NCBI RefSeq assembly: GCF_020694005.1
Contig: NZ_CP073013.1
Coordinates: 2,614,578 to 2,678,577, forward strand
DNA length: 64,000 nt
Source of the DNA: Marinomonas profundi
GTDB lineage: Bacteria; Pseudomonadota; Gammaproteobacteria; Pseudomonadales; Marinomonadaceae
Direction of reading: 5' to 3'
The notes under the pieces: generated by a model
What the model was told of the DNA's origin: nothing
Database searches by the model: none
What the model saw: the letters and a program-made list of their open reading frames with translations, nothing else
Translations under genes and position numbers: made by a program
Part shown: positions 9,101 to 17,852 of the stretch, piece by piece
Layout: each line of letters begins with the position of its first letter
How positions within the stretch are numbered: the stretch's first letter is position 1

Positions 9101-10999
9101 CGCGTCTTGGAAAGCTTCGCGCTGGGCGTTTTTCTCAAGGTTAACATCGGCGTCAACACTGATGGCAAACTCAACCACCCAAGTGTTGGTGATGCCGTCG
9201 CCATTGTGGTCAAGTTCATAGGGACGGGCTTCTAACACGCGTAAGCCCATGTATTCTAATATTGGCAATACATCGGATAAAACTAAGGTTGTGCCCGCGC
9301 CATAGACTTTGAAGAAGTAGTTGTTTTTAGCCTGACCGACTTGACGGTAAATGTGCGTTGAGGTGTCGCCTTCGCCGGCTAATTGGCTCAAACGCTCGAT
9401 GTCTAATACCGCCGCGTTAGGGGAGAAATCTTCGCGGTAAGCGGCGGGCAAATAAGGCACGTAATCATTGAACAGAAGATTGCCGCTTTCTTCGCCATGG
9501 CTTTTATGAAGAGCGTTAAGCAGCTTGTCTTCCCAAGAGCTCATGGCGTCTTGCATCTTACGTTGAATGTCTTCTACGTCGATGGTTGGGCTGTTTTTAG
9601 GGTCAGCAATTTGAATGGTGAAATTGACTCGAGCCAAGACCAGCTGAGAAAATTGCACATTGAATTCAGAGCTGGTGCCATTGCAGGCGCTCATTAGAAT
9701 GTCTTGCATTTTCATGCGCAGTTCTGTGTTGTAGCGATCGCGTGGCACGTAAACCAAGGCATTGAGGAAGCGACCGTAAATGTCTTTGCGTAGGAAAACG
9801 CGTAGCTGACGGCGCTCTTGAATGGCAAGAATGCTTTCGATGGTGCTAAACAGTTCGTCTACCGGCGCTTGTAGCATTTCGTCACGAGGGTAGCTGTTAA
9901 GAATGTGCTTTAAGTTTTTTCCCTTGTGGCTGCTTGGGTCCACATTGGCTTTTTCGACAATGACATTGAGCTTTTTACGCAGTAGTGGAATGTCTTGCAA
10001 ACGGGCGATGTAAGCGGCAGAAGAATACAGGCCGAAGAAGCGCCACTCACCAATCACATTGCCTTTTTTGTCAAAGCGTTTGATGCCAAGGTAATCAAGA
10101 TGAACAGGGCGATGAACTGTCGAAACCGCCGTCGACTTGGTTAGAATGAGGATGTTGTTGCTATCAACGGCGAGCTTGGCAAGATTGTCTTGTAAAACGA
10201 TGTCACGTTTGACTTTTTTGTCGTTAATGTCGCGGAATGTACCCAGACCTGAGCCTTCCACCAATTTAAGATGCGTCTCATTGCCCTCGACCGCAAGATC
10301 ATAGGCGCGAAAACCGATAAAGGTGAAATGGTCGTTAGCGACCCAGCGCAAGAAATCCAGAATCTCTTGGTGTTCTTCATTGCCTTTCAAGTGCGCTAAT
10401 TGCTCTGACTCTTCGATGATGTTGCTTAATCTGGTTTTCATCGTTGGCCAATCCGTCACGGTCTTTTTGACATCGACTAGACTATCAAGCAGCTCTTCTT
10501 TAATTTCGTCTAGCAAGTTGATGTCTGACAAACGGTCAATTTCAAAGCGCATCAAGGCTTCATGAGAGTTTGATTCAAGGTTAATGCCTTGTAGCTCGCC
10601 TTTCTTGTTGCGTTCCACTGGCACCATTGGGTGAGAGGTCATGTGAATAGTATGGCCAAGACGTACTAGCGCCATATTAAAAGACGAGACAAGGAAAGGC
10701 ATGTCGTCGGTTAAAATTTCAATAACGGTGTGGGTTGATTGCCAGCTGTGTTCTTCATAGTTGGGGTTGTAAACACGAACTTTTGGCTGGTGTGCTGGGC
10801 GTTGTTGTAAAAAGTCCCACAAGCAGACAATCGTGCCGTAAAGGTTTTCTATGGATTCATTAACCAAGTCTTCCGTTAGCGAGTCCTGGAAGTAAAGCTG
10901 GGCAAGTTGAATCAAGTGGTTTGCTTCGGGGGCGTTGAAGTGTTCGTTGATTTCTACTTCAACGCGTTCGATTAATTCGTTTTTTTTATGATCAGTCAT
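6182..10999 (-). CDS. gdhB: NAD-specific glutamate dehydrogenase, large (GDH-180 type)
   Basis: Oxidative deamination of glutamate to 2-oxoglutarate and ammonia with NAD, a catabolic enzyme that in Pseudomonas is induced by arginine. The 1605-residue length matches the GDH-180 class (about 1600 aa), far larger than the 450-aa hexameric enzymes. The conserved catalytic core lies in the middle: the R-G-G-L-R-W-S-D-R motif near residue 820, the glycine/lysine-rich V-P-S-G-A-K-G-G-F about 30 residues later, and the dinucleotide-binding region with G-V-G-D-M-A-G-D-V-F-G-N-G. The long N-terminal part contains ACT-like regulatory folds in this family (known, not directly visible). It is transcribed divergently from argR, which in Pseudomonas activates gdhB. 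Start ATG at 10999 is followed by a lysine-rich opening. Confidence 0.95.
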   Translation of the reverse strand: MTDHKKNELIERVEVEINEHFNAPEANHLIQLAQLYFQDSLTEDLVNESIENLYGTIVCLWDFLQQRPAHQPKVRVYNPNYEEHSWQSTHTVIEILTDDMPFLVSSFNMALVRLGHTIHMTSHPMVPVERNKKGELQGINLESNSHEALMRFEIDRLSDINLLDEIKEELLDSLVDVKKTVTDWPTMKTRLSNIIEESEQLAHLKGNEEHQEILDFLRWVANDHFTFIGFRAYDLAVEGNETHLKLVEGSGLGTFRDINDKKVKRDIVLQDNLAKLAVDSNNILILTKSTAVSTVHRPVHLDYLGIKRFDKKGNVIGEWRFFGLYSSAAYIARLQDIPLLRKKLNVIVEKANVDPSSHKGKNLKHILNSYPRDEMLQAPVDELFSTIESILAIQERRQLRVFLRKDIYGRFLNALVYVPRDRYNTELRMKMQDILMSACNGTSSEFNVQFSQLVLARVNFTIQIADPKNSPTIDVEDIQRKMQDAMSSWEDKLLNALHKSHGEESGNLLFNDYVPYLPAAYREDFSPNAAVLDIERLSQLAGEGDTSTHIYRQVGQAKNNYFFKVYGAGTTLVLSDVLPILEYMGLRVLEARPYELDHNGDGITNTWVVEFAISVDADVNLEKNAQREAFQDAFNQVFRRRVENDRFNALVLSASLTWRQVTMLRALTKYLTQLQVPFSLQYMQQTLEKNAGIARLLVQLFEQRFDPSQDAKRDDKVHKLLEKIELELDQVANLDEDRILKHYLSVIQAMLRTNFYQAGAEGEVKDYVSFKLDPSLIPAVPLPRPKFEIFVYAPWVEGIHMRGGKVARGGLRWSDRMEDFRTEVLGLVKAQMVKNAVIVPSGAKGGFVAKQLKKNASREEVQAEVIHCYTTFISGLLDITDNLVQNEVVPPLSVLRYDEDDPYLVVAADKGTATFSDLANSISAKYNFWLGDAFASGGSNGYDHKKMGITARGAWESVKRQFKEIGIDCQTTDFTTVGVGDMAGDVFGNGMLLSKHIQLVAAFNHMHIFIDPTPDAATSFVERERMFKLPRSSWEDYNKELISKGGGIFNRSAKSIPINADIRKALGIEGNVKSMAPTDLINAILKAPVDLLWNGGIGTYVKSDTESHADAGDSANNGLRVNGKELRCKIVGEGGNLGFTQLGRIEFAQKGGLISTDAIDNSAGVDSSDHEVNIKILLNRVVENGDLTEKQRNSLLAEMTDEVGSLVLRHNLGQSHVLSLANAQAPERLADHWRLIQSLVREGRLNREIEYLPSDAQIKKRLNKGLGLTRPEISVLLAYSKIKLSEQLVEDGIGDDVDLTTQINEYFPTQLTKHFDGQMASHPLIQEIIAGHVTNNLGNRMGPTFSTYMQEETSASSLNVVRAYMAAEDIFAIPALWDAINGLDFTVENSVLNGLLIRIQGLLERATLWLLRNTRESLSIQRLKDTYKPGVDIISANMQAILTESSQAHLADITTRLVEHNIPAEIAERLSSLHYLFYGLDIIRVATNTETEVLDVAQTYFALEMDLELHWLRHRVSELPADDMWQRRAKGGLGDEVDNSLRTLTQEVIQSSPDIKKLEQRLAHWRESNNDSIKHYRATFSEIKTESELTLAMITVAIRELRNLI

Positions 11000-11019
11000 T
11001 AGAACTTATCCCTCATCGT

Positions 11020-11063
11020 GGTGTTCTTAATAAAACTAGTGGTGTTCTTATTATAAAACTAGT
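11020..11063 (-). promoter_or_regulatory. tandem 21/23-bp repeat with a candidate -10 for gdhB
   Basis: Two adjacent copies of a GGTGTTCTTA...ATAAAACTAGT unit (11020-11040 and 11041-11063) lie just upstream of gdhB. On the minus strand the distal copy contains a perfect TATAAT (11055-11050), suitable as a -10; no good -35 is visible at 17-18 bases. The repeats may be regulator half-sites or a local duplication of promoter sequence. Confidence 0.45.
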
Positions 11064-11316
11064 CGTTAGCGCTGTATTACGAAAGTATTCGGTTTGGACT
11101 CTGGATATGATTATTATGAAAATTTCACTCCTTTGATAGTTGGTAACTTATCTAATTGCGACATATTGTTACTATGTCTGGTTAATAGGGGTAAAAAAGT
11201 CTTGCTCAATGTGAAAAAAACCTTTGTTATCCATTTTAAACGAAATAAACTCCTTTTTAGCCCACAGTTCGCAGGATAATATTTTGTACAAGAGTGAATT
11301 TGCATCAAGAGAAATC

Positions 11317-12336
11317 ATGCAGGCAAGCAAAAAGCCGTTAAAGTACGGTTTTTTGCTGTTGCCACATTATTCTATGCTGGGTTTTTCTTCCGCCATTGAG
11401 ACATTGCATATGGCGAACTGGGTGACAGGAAAAGAGCTTTATTCTTTTTGTACTATCAGCCATGAGGAACGACAAACCCCTTCAAACACGGGTGTTACAA
11501 GTGTTTCGGATTACCTAACCAGTGATGCTCCAGGGGATCTAGATGCGATTTTTGTCTGCGGGGCGTCTCCCGTGACAAAAAACGAAAATCAGACTTTAGA
11601 AAATTGGCTAAAGAAACAAGCCAAAAAAAGAGTCGGCCTAGGTGGTGTTTGCACGGGTAGCTATTTGCTGGCCAAAGCGGGCTTGTTAGATGGTTATCGC
11701 GCCACGATTCATTGGCGTAGTTTGGCGAATTTGCGCGACGAGTTTCCACAAACGATGGTCTCTAATCATTTGTTTGAAGTGGATCGTGACCGTTATACCT
11801 GTAGTGGCGGTACGGCCGCTATGGATATGATGTTATTTTTGATTGGCAAGCAACACGGCATGTCGCTGGCGAGCAGTATTTCTGAGCAATTTGTGTGTGA
11901 GAGAATTCGTACCCACGAAGACCCGCAGCGCATTCCTTTGCAGACCAGAATAGGGACGGGGCAGCCAAAATTAGTTGAAGCGGTGCAGTTGATGGAAGCC
12001 AATATCCAAGAGCCTCTTTCTTCTGACGATATTGCTTATCATGTCGGTGTTTCTAGGCGCCATTTGGAGCGTCTTTTTAAAAGTAATTTGGATACGGTGC
12101 CCTCTCGTTATTATTTGGAACTACGCTTACAGCATGCCAAGCAGTTGATTGTTCAAACCGATAAGACCATGACGGAGGTTGGCGTGGCGTGCGGATTTGG
12201 TTCTGCGCCTCATTTTAGTACAACTTACAAAGGTTTTTTTGGGCTAACGCCACGGGATGAGCGTAATAAAATTCACCCTAAACGCGATGAGCCTGTCCAC
12301 ACAGACAGGAAAAAGAGGCAACTCTGGAAAAAGTAA
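11317..12336 (+). CDS. argR: ArgR-type AraC/XylS regulator with GATase1-like domain
   Basis: Transcriptional regulator with an N-terminal DJ-1/PfpI (GATase1-like) sensor domain and a C-terminal AraC DNA-binding domain. The G-G-V-C-T-G-S-Y-L-L-A elbow with its cysteine is visible near residue 110, and the double helix-turn-helix runs from about residue 235 to 325 (S-S-D-D-I-A-Y-H-V-G-V-S-R-R-H-L and V-A-C-G-F-G-S-A-P-H-F-S). The open frame extends left to 11224, but the ATG at 11317, with AAGAGA upstream, gives 339 aa, close to the 329 aa of Pseudomonas ArgR. Its position between gdhB and the aot operon, both ArgR targets in Pseudomonas, supports the arginine assignment over related betaine/carnitine regulators (GbdR, CdhR). 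Not related to E. coli ArgR. Confidence 0.82.
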   Translation: MQASKKPLKYGFLLLPHYSMLGFSSAIETLHMANWVTGKELYSFCTISHEERQTPSNTGVTSVSDYLTSDAPGDLDAIFVCGASPVTKNENQTLENWLKKQAKKRVGLGGVCTGSYLLAKAGLLDGYRATIHWRSLANLRDEFPQTMVSNHLFEVDRDRYTCSGGTAAMDMMLFLIGKQHGMSLASSISEQFVCERIRTHEDPQRIPLQTRIGTGQPKLVEAVQLMEANIQEPLSSDDIAYHVGVSRRHLERLFKSNLDTVPSRYYLELRLQHAKQLIVQTDKTMTEVGVACGFGSAPHFSTTYKGFFGLTPRDERNKIHPKRDEPVHTDRKKRQLWKK

Positions 12337-12440
12337 TTTAAACTATGGGTTTGGTTGGTTTTGGCGTGTTTTTTGTATCATACCAACCTGTCTGGTGCTT
12401 GTTTAGTACGGGGCTAGGTGTTCGGGTAAACCTCATCCAT

Positions 12441-12696
12441 TTAAGAGGTTGTCGCTAAAGGCAGTCAGCGAAGGTTGGATACGTTCTGTAGGCCTGATGA
12501 GGGGGGTACGACCGTGATCAGGCGTATGACGTTATTTAGCCTGCAATTGGTTGACTTATATTGTTTTTGTAGGTCGTGGCTTTAGCCCGACAAGGCGTCA
12601 TTTGTCGTGGTGAGTTTTTTGTCGGCATGCTTTCTTTATAAGGGCAAATCGCGACCTACAAGATAGACGAAAGTCGTTTTGCGACAACCTCTTTAA
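12441..12696. repeat. nested inverted-repeat element, REP-like, between argR and aotP
   Basis: The 481-base gap between argR and aotP holds two nested inverted repeats. The outer arms are TTAAGAGGTTGTCGC at 12441-12455 and its complement at 12681-12696 (one extra base). The inner arms are TGTAGGTCGTG at 12569-12579 and CGCGACCTACA at 12650-12660. The inner left arm continues into GGCTTTAGCCCGAC, the same motif found in reverse at 51299-51322, so this is a dispersed repeat family. No open frame of note is inside. A few bases at 12450 resemble the TGTCGC half of a Pseudomonas ArgR site, but the rest of the site is missing. Confidence 0.65.
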
Positions 12697-12817
12697 GAGG
12701 GGTAGGTGTTTAAGTTTAATAAAGGTGTTTAAGTCATGGTGCGTTCAATAGCGTTATTGACTGAATGTTTTACAATAAGAAGCTCATAGAAGCTCATGAC
12801 AAAAGAAGGTAGAAAAC

Positions 12818-13585
12818 ATGTCGAAAGTCCCTGCGTTAGAGCTTGTTAATATTCACAAAACGTTTGGTGATGTTGAAGTATTAAAAGGTATTTCTTTAAA
12901 AGCATATGACGGGGATGTCATTTCCATTCTTGGCTCTAGTGGCTCTGGTAAAAGTACTTTTTTACGTTGCATCAACCTGCTTGAGAACCCCACCCAAGGC
13001 GATATCATTTTTAATGGTAATAAATTGGATTTAGTGCCAGAAGGCGCTGATTTGGTTGCCAGTAATATGAAGCAACTAACGCAAATGCGTCAGCAAATTG
13101 GTTTTGTCTTTCAAAGCTTTAATTTGTGGCCTCACATGACAATTTTACAAAATGTGATGGAAGGGCCGCTCAATGTGTTAAAGCGCCCGAAGCAAGAAGT
13201 GGCTGAGTACGCTGAGCATTTATTGCGTAAGGTGGGGATCGCTGAGAAAAAAGACATGTATCCCAATCAGTTATCTGGTGGTCAGCAGCAACGTGTGGCC
13301 ATCGCCAGAACGCTTGCCATGGACCCACAGGTCATTTTGTTTGATGAGCCTACGTCCGCGTTAGATCCAGAATTGGTCGGCGAGGTGCTTGGGGTAATGC
13401 GAAATCTAGCAGACGAGGGGCGGACTATGCTTATCGTCACGCATGAAATGAATTTTGCCCGTGAAGTGTCCAGTGAAGTGGTGTTTCTACATCAAGGTAT
13501 AGTGGAAGAAAAAGGCACGCCAAGCCAGGTGTTTGGTGCGCCAAAGTCGGAACGTTGTAAGGCATTTTTATCCAGTACTTTCTAG
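12818..13585 (+). CDS. aotP: arginine/ornithine ABC transporter ATP-binding protein
   Basis: Cytoplasmic ATPase of a polar-amino-acid importer (HisP/AotP type). Walker A is G-S-S-G-S-G-K-S-T at 39-47, the ABC signature L-S-G-G-Q at 152-156, and Walker B with D-E-P-T-S at 176-180. The length of 255 aa matches HisP/AotP (about 254-258). It is the first gene of a four-gene set with a binding protein and two permeases. Substrate assignment to arginine/ornithine rests on context: argR directly upstream, gdhB, argD and astE nearby, and the Pseudomonas aot-argR linkage. Histidine or lysine/ornithine transport is the main alternative. Confidence 0.85.
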   Translation: MSKVPALELVNIHKTFGDVEVLKGISLKAYDGDVISILGSSGSGKSTFLRCINLLENPTQGDIIFNGNKLDLVPEGADLVASNMKQLTQMRQQIGFVFQSFNLWPHMTILQNVMEGPLNVLKRPKQEVAEYAEHLLRKVGIAEKKDMYPNQLSGGQQQRVAIARTLAMDPQVILFDEPTSALDPELVGEVLGVMRNLADEGRTMLIVTHEMNFAREVSSEVVFLHQGIVEEKGTPSQVFGAPKSERCKAFLSSTF

Positions 13586-13715
13586 GTAAAAGATAAACCA
13601 TGATGGTGAACATGGTGGTGTACACGGTAATAGAAGAGACAAAATAGATAAGTTTTGCTTCGGACGTTGCTAAACTCAATCATACAAGAAAATAAATAAA
13701 CAAAAGGTACTTTTT

Positions 13716-14474
13716 ATGAAACTGAAAAAAATGGTTCTAGGTTCGGCGTTGTTGTTAGGCGTGGCTATTTCATCTGTGTCTGTGCAAGCGGCTGAGAAAG
13801 TTCGTTTCGTGACAGAAGGTGCTTGGGCGCCGTTTAACTTTATTGATTCCGCGGGTCAGCCGCAGGGTTTTGATGTGGATATTGCCCGTGCATTGTGTGC
13901 CAAAATGTCGACTGATTGTGAAATCTTAACGCAAGATTGGGATGGTTTGATTCCGGGTCTTAAAGTGCGCAAGTTTGATGCGATTATCGCGTCTATGTCG
14001 ATTACGGAAGAGCGTCTGAAAGTCGTGGATTTCACCAATAAATATTACTCTGGTGGTTTGCGCTTCATGGGTCGTGTTGGTGAAAAATTTGATTTGACCG
14101 ACCTTGCTGGCAAAACAATCGGTGCGCAACGTGCCACTTTGGGTGCACAATTCCTAGAAGACAACTTTGCTGACAAAGCGGATTTGAAATTCTATGACAA
14201 TCAGGACAATGTTTATCTAGACCTTATTTCTGGGCGTTTGGACATTGTATTGTCTGACGAATTGCCAACCTATAACTGGTTGAAAACGTCTGAAAGCGGC
14301 TCTAAATTTGAGTTTAAAGGCGATGCATTCATGAAGACGGATAATATTGCCATTGCTATTCGCCAAGGTGATGACAAGTTGAAAGGCCAATTAAATAAGG
14401 CGCTTGATGCCATTCTAGCCGACGGCACTTATCAGAAAATCAATGCCAAATACTTCCCGTTCTCTATCTACTAA
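13716..14474 (+). CDS. aotJ: arginine/ornithine ABC transporter periplasmic binding protein
   Basis: Periplasmic receptor of the polar-amino-acid class (SBP family 3). A clear signal peptide (M-K-L-K-K start, hydrophobic core, cleavage after V-Q-A) precedes the mature start around residue 26. The first lobe carries the family motif G-F-D-V-D-I-A, followed by W-D-G-L-I-P-G-L and the F-T-x-x-Y-Y hinge region. The size, 252 aa, is typical of HisJ/AotJ. It is preceded by 130 bases after aotP and followed by a strong hairpin before the permeases, so its message level may be set apart from the rest of the operon. Confidence 0.87.
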   Translation: MKLKKMVLGSALLLGVAISSVSVQAAEKVRFVTEGAWAPFNFIDSAGQPQGFDVDIARALCAKMSTDCEILTQDWDGLIPGLKVRKFDAIIASMSITEERLKVVDFTNKYYSGGLRFMGRVGEKFDLTDLAGKTIGAQRATLGAQFLEDNFADKADLKFYDNQDNVYLDLISGRLDIVLSDELPTYNWLKTSESGSKFEFKGDAFMKTDNIAIAIRQGDDKLKGQLNKALDAILADGTYQKINAKYFPFSIY

Positions 14475-14491
14475 GGGTAGATGTTTGTTAG

Positions 14492-14520
14492 CGTTTCTCG
14501 GCGCGTTGCGCCGAGAAACG
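14492..14520 (+). promoter_or_regulatory. intercistronic 13-bp hairpin without T-tract (mRNA stabiliser or partial terminator)
   Basis: Perfect 13-bp stem CGTTTCTCGGCGC/GCGCCGAGAAACG around a 3-base loop, directly after aotJ and 28 bases before aotQ. There is no following T-run, so it more likely protects the upstream binding-protein message from 3' decay than ends transcription, as is known for other binding-protein operons. Confidence 0.7.
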
Positions 14521-14548
14521 AATATTAAGCTTACTCTGAGAAAAAACT

Positions 14549-15238
14549 ATGATTGATCTTCATGGATTCGGTGATCAGCTGCTGCAAGGTGCTGTTGTTA
14601 CCTTGGAGCTAGCGCTGTCGTCACTGTTTGTCGGTTTAATTCTGGGGTTATTGGGCGCTTCGGCGAAATTATCCTCTTTCAAGGTGCTGCGTTGGATTGC
14701 CCATGGCTATACCACGATTATTCGCGGTATTCCTGAGTTACTCACCGTTCTAATCATTTATTTTGGCGCAACCAGTGTTTTGATGGCCATTGCTGGCGTC
14801 TTTGGCTATGACGAATATATCGAAGTGGGCGCCTTTGCCGCTGGGGTTACGGCACTGGGTTTGACGTTTGGCGCTTACGCAACGGAAGTCTTTCGGGGCG
14901 CATTGCAATCTATTCCAAAAGGTCAGCATGAAGCCGCGATAGCTTTAGGAATGGGGCCGATTCGAAAGTTTTATCGAATTATTTTGCCGCAGGTATGGCG
15001 AATCGCCTTGCCAGGGTTAGGGAATTTGTTTTTGGTCTTGCTCAAAGACACCGCGTTGGTCTCGGTTGTGGGGTTAGACGATATTATGCGTAAAGCCAAT
15101 ATTGCCGTGAGTAGTACCAAAGAGGCGTTTTTGTTTTATTTGGTGGCGGCCTTTATGTATTTGGCGTTGACAATTATCTCTATGGTGTTTGTTTCCTACA
15201 TGGAAAAACGCGCTAGCCGTGGTTTGATAAGGGGATAA
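14549..15238 (+). CDS. aotQ: arginine/ornithine ABC transporter permease Q
   Basis: Inner-membrane subunit of the aot importer, 229 aa with about five hydrophobic spans. The cytoplasmic coupling loop E-A-A-x3-G-x9-I-x-L-P is seen as E-A-A-I-A-L-G-M-G-P near residue 130, and R-G-I-P-E-L-L appears earlier, both typical of HisQ/HisM-type permeases. It pairs with the next gene, only 3 bases downstream, to form a heterodimer that docks on the AotP dimer. Start ATG has GAGAAAAA upstream. Confidence 0.87.
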   Translation: MIDLHGFGDQLLQGAVVTLELALSSLFVGLILGLLGASAKLSSFKVLRWIAHGYTTIIRGIPELLTVLIIYFGATSVLMAIAGVFGYDEYIEVGAFAAGVTALGLTFGAYATEVFRGALQSIPKGQHEAAIALGMGPIRKFYRIILPQVWRIALPGLGNLFLVLLKDTALVSVVGLDDIMRKANIAVSSTKEAFLFYLVAAFMYLALTIISMVFVSYMEKRASRGLIRG

Positions 15239-15241
15239 TGT

Positions 15242-15952
15242 ATGGATTTTTCGGTTGTTGTTGAATATTTTCCTCGATTGTTAGAAGGGGCGTGGGTCAG
15301 CCTACAATTGGTTATTGTTTCTATTGTCTTGGGTGGTGTGTTTGCTCTGCCGATTGCATTGGCGAGAATTTCCCCAGTGGCGTGGATCCGAGCGGTGCCT
15401 TTTGCTTATATCTTTTTCTTTCGTGGCACCCCTCTGCTGGTGCAGATATTTTTGGTGTACTACGGTGCGTCACAGTTTGATGTGGTACGAGAAAGCTTTT
15501 TATGGCCAATATTGAGGGAGCCGTTTTGGTGTGCCATTATCGCTTTTACCTTAAATACGTCCGCGTATACGGCTGAAATTTTTCGTGGGGCGATCCAAGC
15601 GATTCCTCAAGGTGAGGTGGAAGCTTGTAAAGTATTGGGGATGACAAAAGCGCAGATGTATCGTCGTATTTTGTTACCACGTGCGTTTGGTATCGTGTTA
15701 CCAGCGTATGGTAATGAAATTATTTTGATGCTGAAAGGCAGTGCGTTGGCCAGTACCATTACTATTTTGGATCTGACGGGAATGGCAAGAACCATTATTG
15801 CTAGAACCTATACTCCAATGGAAATCTTTTTGGCGGCTGGGGCGATTTATTTGCTGATTAGCATTGTGATTATTGCCATATTTCGTCAAATTGAACTGCG
15901 TCAAAATCGTTATCTTGGGACCTTATCGATTAAGGTGCCAGACAAGGGTTGA
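15242..15952 (+). CDS. aotM: arginine/ornithine ABC transporter permease M
   Basis: Second membrane subunit of the aot importer, 236 aa, begun 3 bases after aotQ stops, so probably translationally coupled. It shows the R-G-T-P-L-L-V-Q-I-F motif of HisM-type permeases and the coupling loop E-V-E-A-C-K-V-L-G-M with the later I-L-L-P-R-A-F. About five membrane spans. Last gene of the operon, followed by a long hairpin. Confidence 0.87.
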   Translation: MDFSVVVEYFPRLLEGAWVSLQLVIVSIVLGGVFALPIALARISPVAWIRAVPFAYIFFFRGTPLLVQIFLVYYGASQFDVVRESFLWPILREPFWCAIIAFTLNTSAYTAEIFRGAIQAIPQGEVEACKVLGMTKAQMYRRILLPRAFGIVLPAYGNEIILMLKGSALASTITILDLTGMARTIIARTYTPMEIFLAAGAIYLLISIVIIAIFRQIELRQNRYLGTLSIKVPDKG

Positions 15953-15969
15953 GGTAGAGAGATACATTT

Positions 15970-16011
15970 CAGCAAAGCGAAAAAGTAAACGATGGTTTTT
16001 TCGCTTTGCTG
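15970..16011. terminator. hairpin between aotM and the PII gene
   Basis: Arms CAGCAAAGCGAAAA (15970-15983) and TTTTCGCTTTGCTG (15998-16011) pair over 14 bp. There is no clean T-run after it on the + strand, so it may be a weak terminator or a 3' stabiliser for the convergent genes. Confidence 0.5.
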
Positions 16012-16066
16012 GTGTATTTTTCAGGTACTGAATCAGATTTAGCTGATATTCATACTGATGCGCAGA

Positions 16067-16447
<381 letters not shown>

Positions 16448-16500
16448 CTATCGTAAAAGTCGCCACCGGCATGATGGCGGTTTGTGGTTAATTAAAATAG

Positions 16501-16522
16501 GGGGCTTCGTTATAGGTGCCCC
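16501..16522 (-). terminator. possible hemE terminator
   Basis: Short GC stem (GGGGC/GCCCC, spacer 12 bases) just past the hemE stop; on the minus strand it is followed by CTATTTTAATT. Modest strength. Confidence 0.4.
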
Positions 16523-16563
16523 TCATTGCGCTAATAAAGCTTTTTTAAGCAAGTAAATGTAAA

Positions 16564-17664
16564 TTACAGTCCATTCAAGGCGTCTAGGTCGTCATACTGT
16601 GGTTCATGGTATTTTCGTCCTAGGTCGTGAACGGCGTCAATCAAGTATTTTGGGTGATCAGGGTTCACGAATTGATGGATGCCGTGGCCAAGGTTAAAGA
16701 CATGGCCGCTGCCAGTGCCAAAACCAGACAGCACGTTTTCGACTTCGCGCTCTATGACGTCTTTGCCTGCGTACAGTACACAAGGGTCGATATTACCTTG
16801 CAACGCCACATTATGGCCCACGCGAGCTCGCGCTTCGGCAATGTCTGTCGTCCAGTCTAAACCTAGAGCGTCTGGCCCTGTTGCGGCCATGTTTTCTAAC
16901 CATTGACCGCCATTTTTGGTGAATAAAATAACCGGGATTCTTTTGCCTTCGTGAACCCGAATAAGGCCGTTTAGAATCTGCTTCATGTATAACAATGAAA
17001 ACTGCTGATACATTGGGCCACTGAGTACGCCGCCCCATGTGTCAAAAATTTGCAGCGCCTGCGCCCCAGCCAATATTTGGCCATTTAGGTAGGCTGTGAC
17101 GGATTTAGCCAGTTTATCTAGCAGAGCGTGCAGGGTATTCGGGGATTGATACATCATTGCTTTGATGTGACGGAAGTCTTTGCTGGAGCCGCCTTCCACC
17201 ATGTAAGTCGCTAGCGTCCATGGGCTGCCAGAAAAACCGATTAATGGTACTTCTCCGTTTAAAGCATGGCGAATGGTAGTGACGGCCTTCATAACGTAAT
17301 CGAGATCGCTGGCCGTCGTAACGGGAATGGCATCCACATCGGCTTTGCTACGAATAGTGTGTTTGAATTTAGGCCCTTCGCCGGTTTCAAAATACAGCCC
17401 TAAACCCATGGCGTCTGGAATGGTTAAGATGTCTGAAAATAAAATCGCCGCGTCTAATTCATAGCGTTTCAGCGGTTGTAAAGTCACTTCGCAAGCAAAC
17501 GCATCGTTTTTACAAAGACTCAAAAAGTCGCCTGCAGTGGCGCGACTGGCACGATATTCTGGCAAATAGCGTCCGGCCTGTCTCATCATCCATACAGGGG
17601 TAGTATCGACCGGTTGTTTGAGTAATGCGCGCAAGAAGCGGTCATTTTTGAGCTCAGGAAACAT
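16564..17664 (-). CDS. hemE: uroporphyrinogen decarboxylase
   Basis: Cytosolic enzyme that removes four acetate carboxyls from uroporphyrinogen III to give coproporphyrinogen III in haem synthesis. The signature [12 protein letters not shown] is at residues 27-38, and the catalytic aspartate in I-L-F-S-D-I-L is Asp78. The second conserved stretch [13 protein letters not shown] is near residue 143. The 366-aa length matches the family (about 355). Single gene, with its own upstream region of about 190 bases shared with nothing obvious. Confidence 0.96.
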   Translation of the reverse strand: MFPELKNDRFLRALLKQPVDTTPVWMMRQAGRYLPEYRASRATAGDFLSLCKNDAFACEVTLQPLKRYELDAAILFSDILTIPDAMGLGLYFETGEGPKFKHTIRSKADVDAIPVTTASDLDYVMKAVTTIRHALNGEVPLIGFSGSPWTLATYMVEGGSSKDFRHIKAMMYQSPNTLHALLDKLAKSVTAYLNGQILAGAQALQIFDTWGGVLSGPMYQQFSLLYMKQILNGLIRVHEGKRIPVILFTKNGGQWLENMAATGPDALGLDWTTDIAEARARVGHNVALQGNIDPCVLYAGKDVIEREVENVLSGFGTGSGHVFNLGHGIHQFVNPDHPKYLIDAVHDLGRKYHEPQYDDLDALNGL

Positions 17665-17852
17665 TAAGACTCTCCAGGGTAAATTTCAGTGGACGCATTT
17701 TACCTAAGTTGCGTAGGAAAAGCAGAACGAATAAGCACAATTTATGAGAAGGCGAGATAAAAGGCCAATATTATTGATCTATGGCAGGCTTTGTTAATGG
17801 CTATTTGTCGTGCTTATTTGCTGTCGAGCCAATCGCTGAATCTGTCGGAGAG

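Noticed and set aside
12450-12470. TGTCGC as an ArgR operator
   Set aside because: Only the left half of the Pseudomonas consensus fits; the downstream AA is missing and the bases belong to the inverted repeat.
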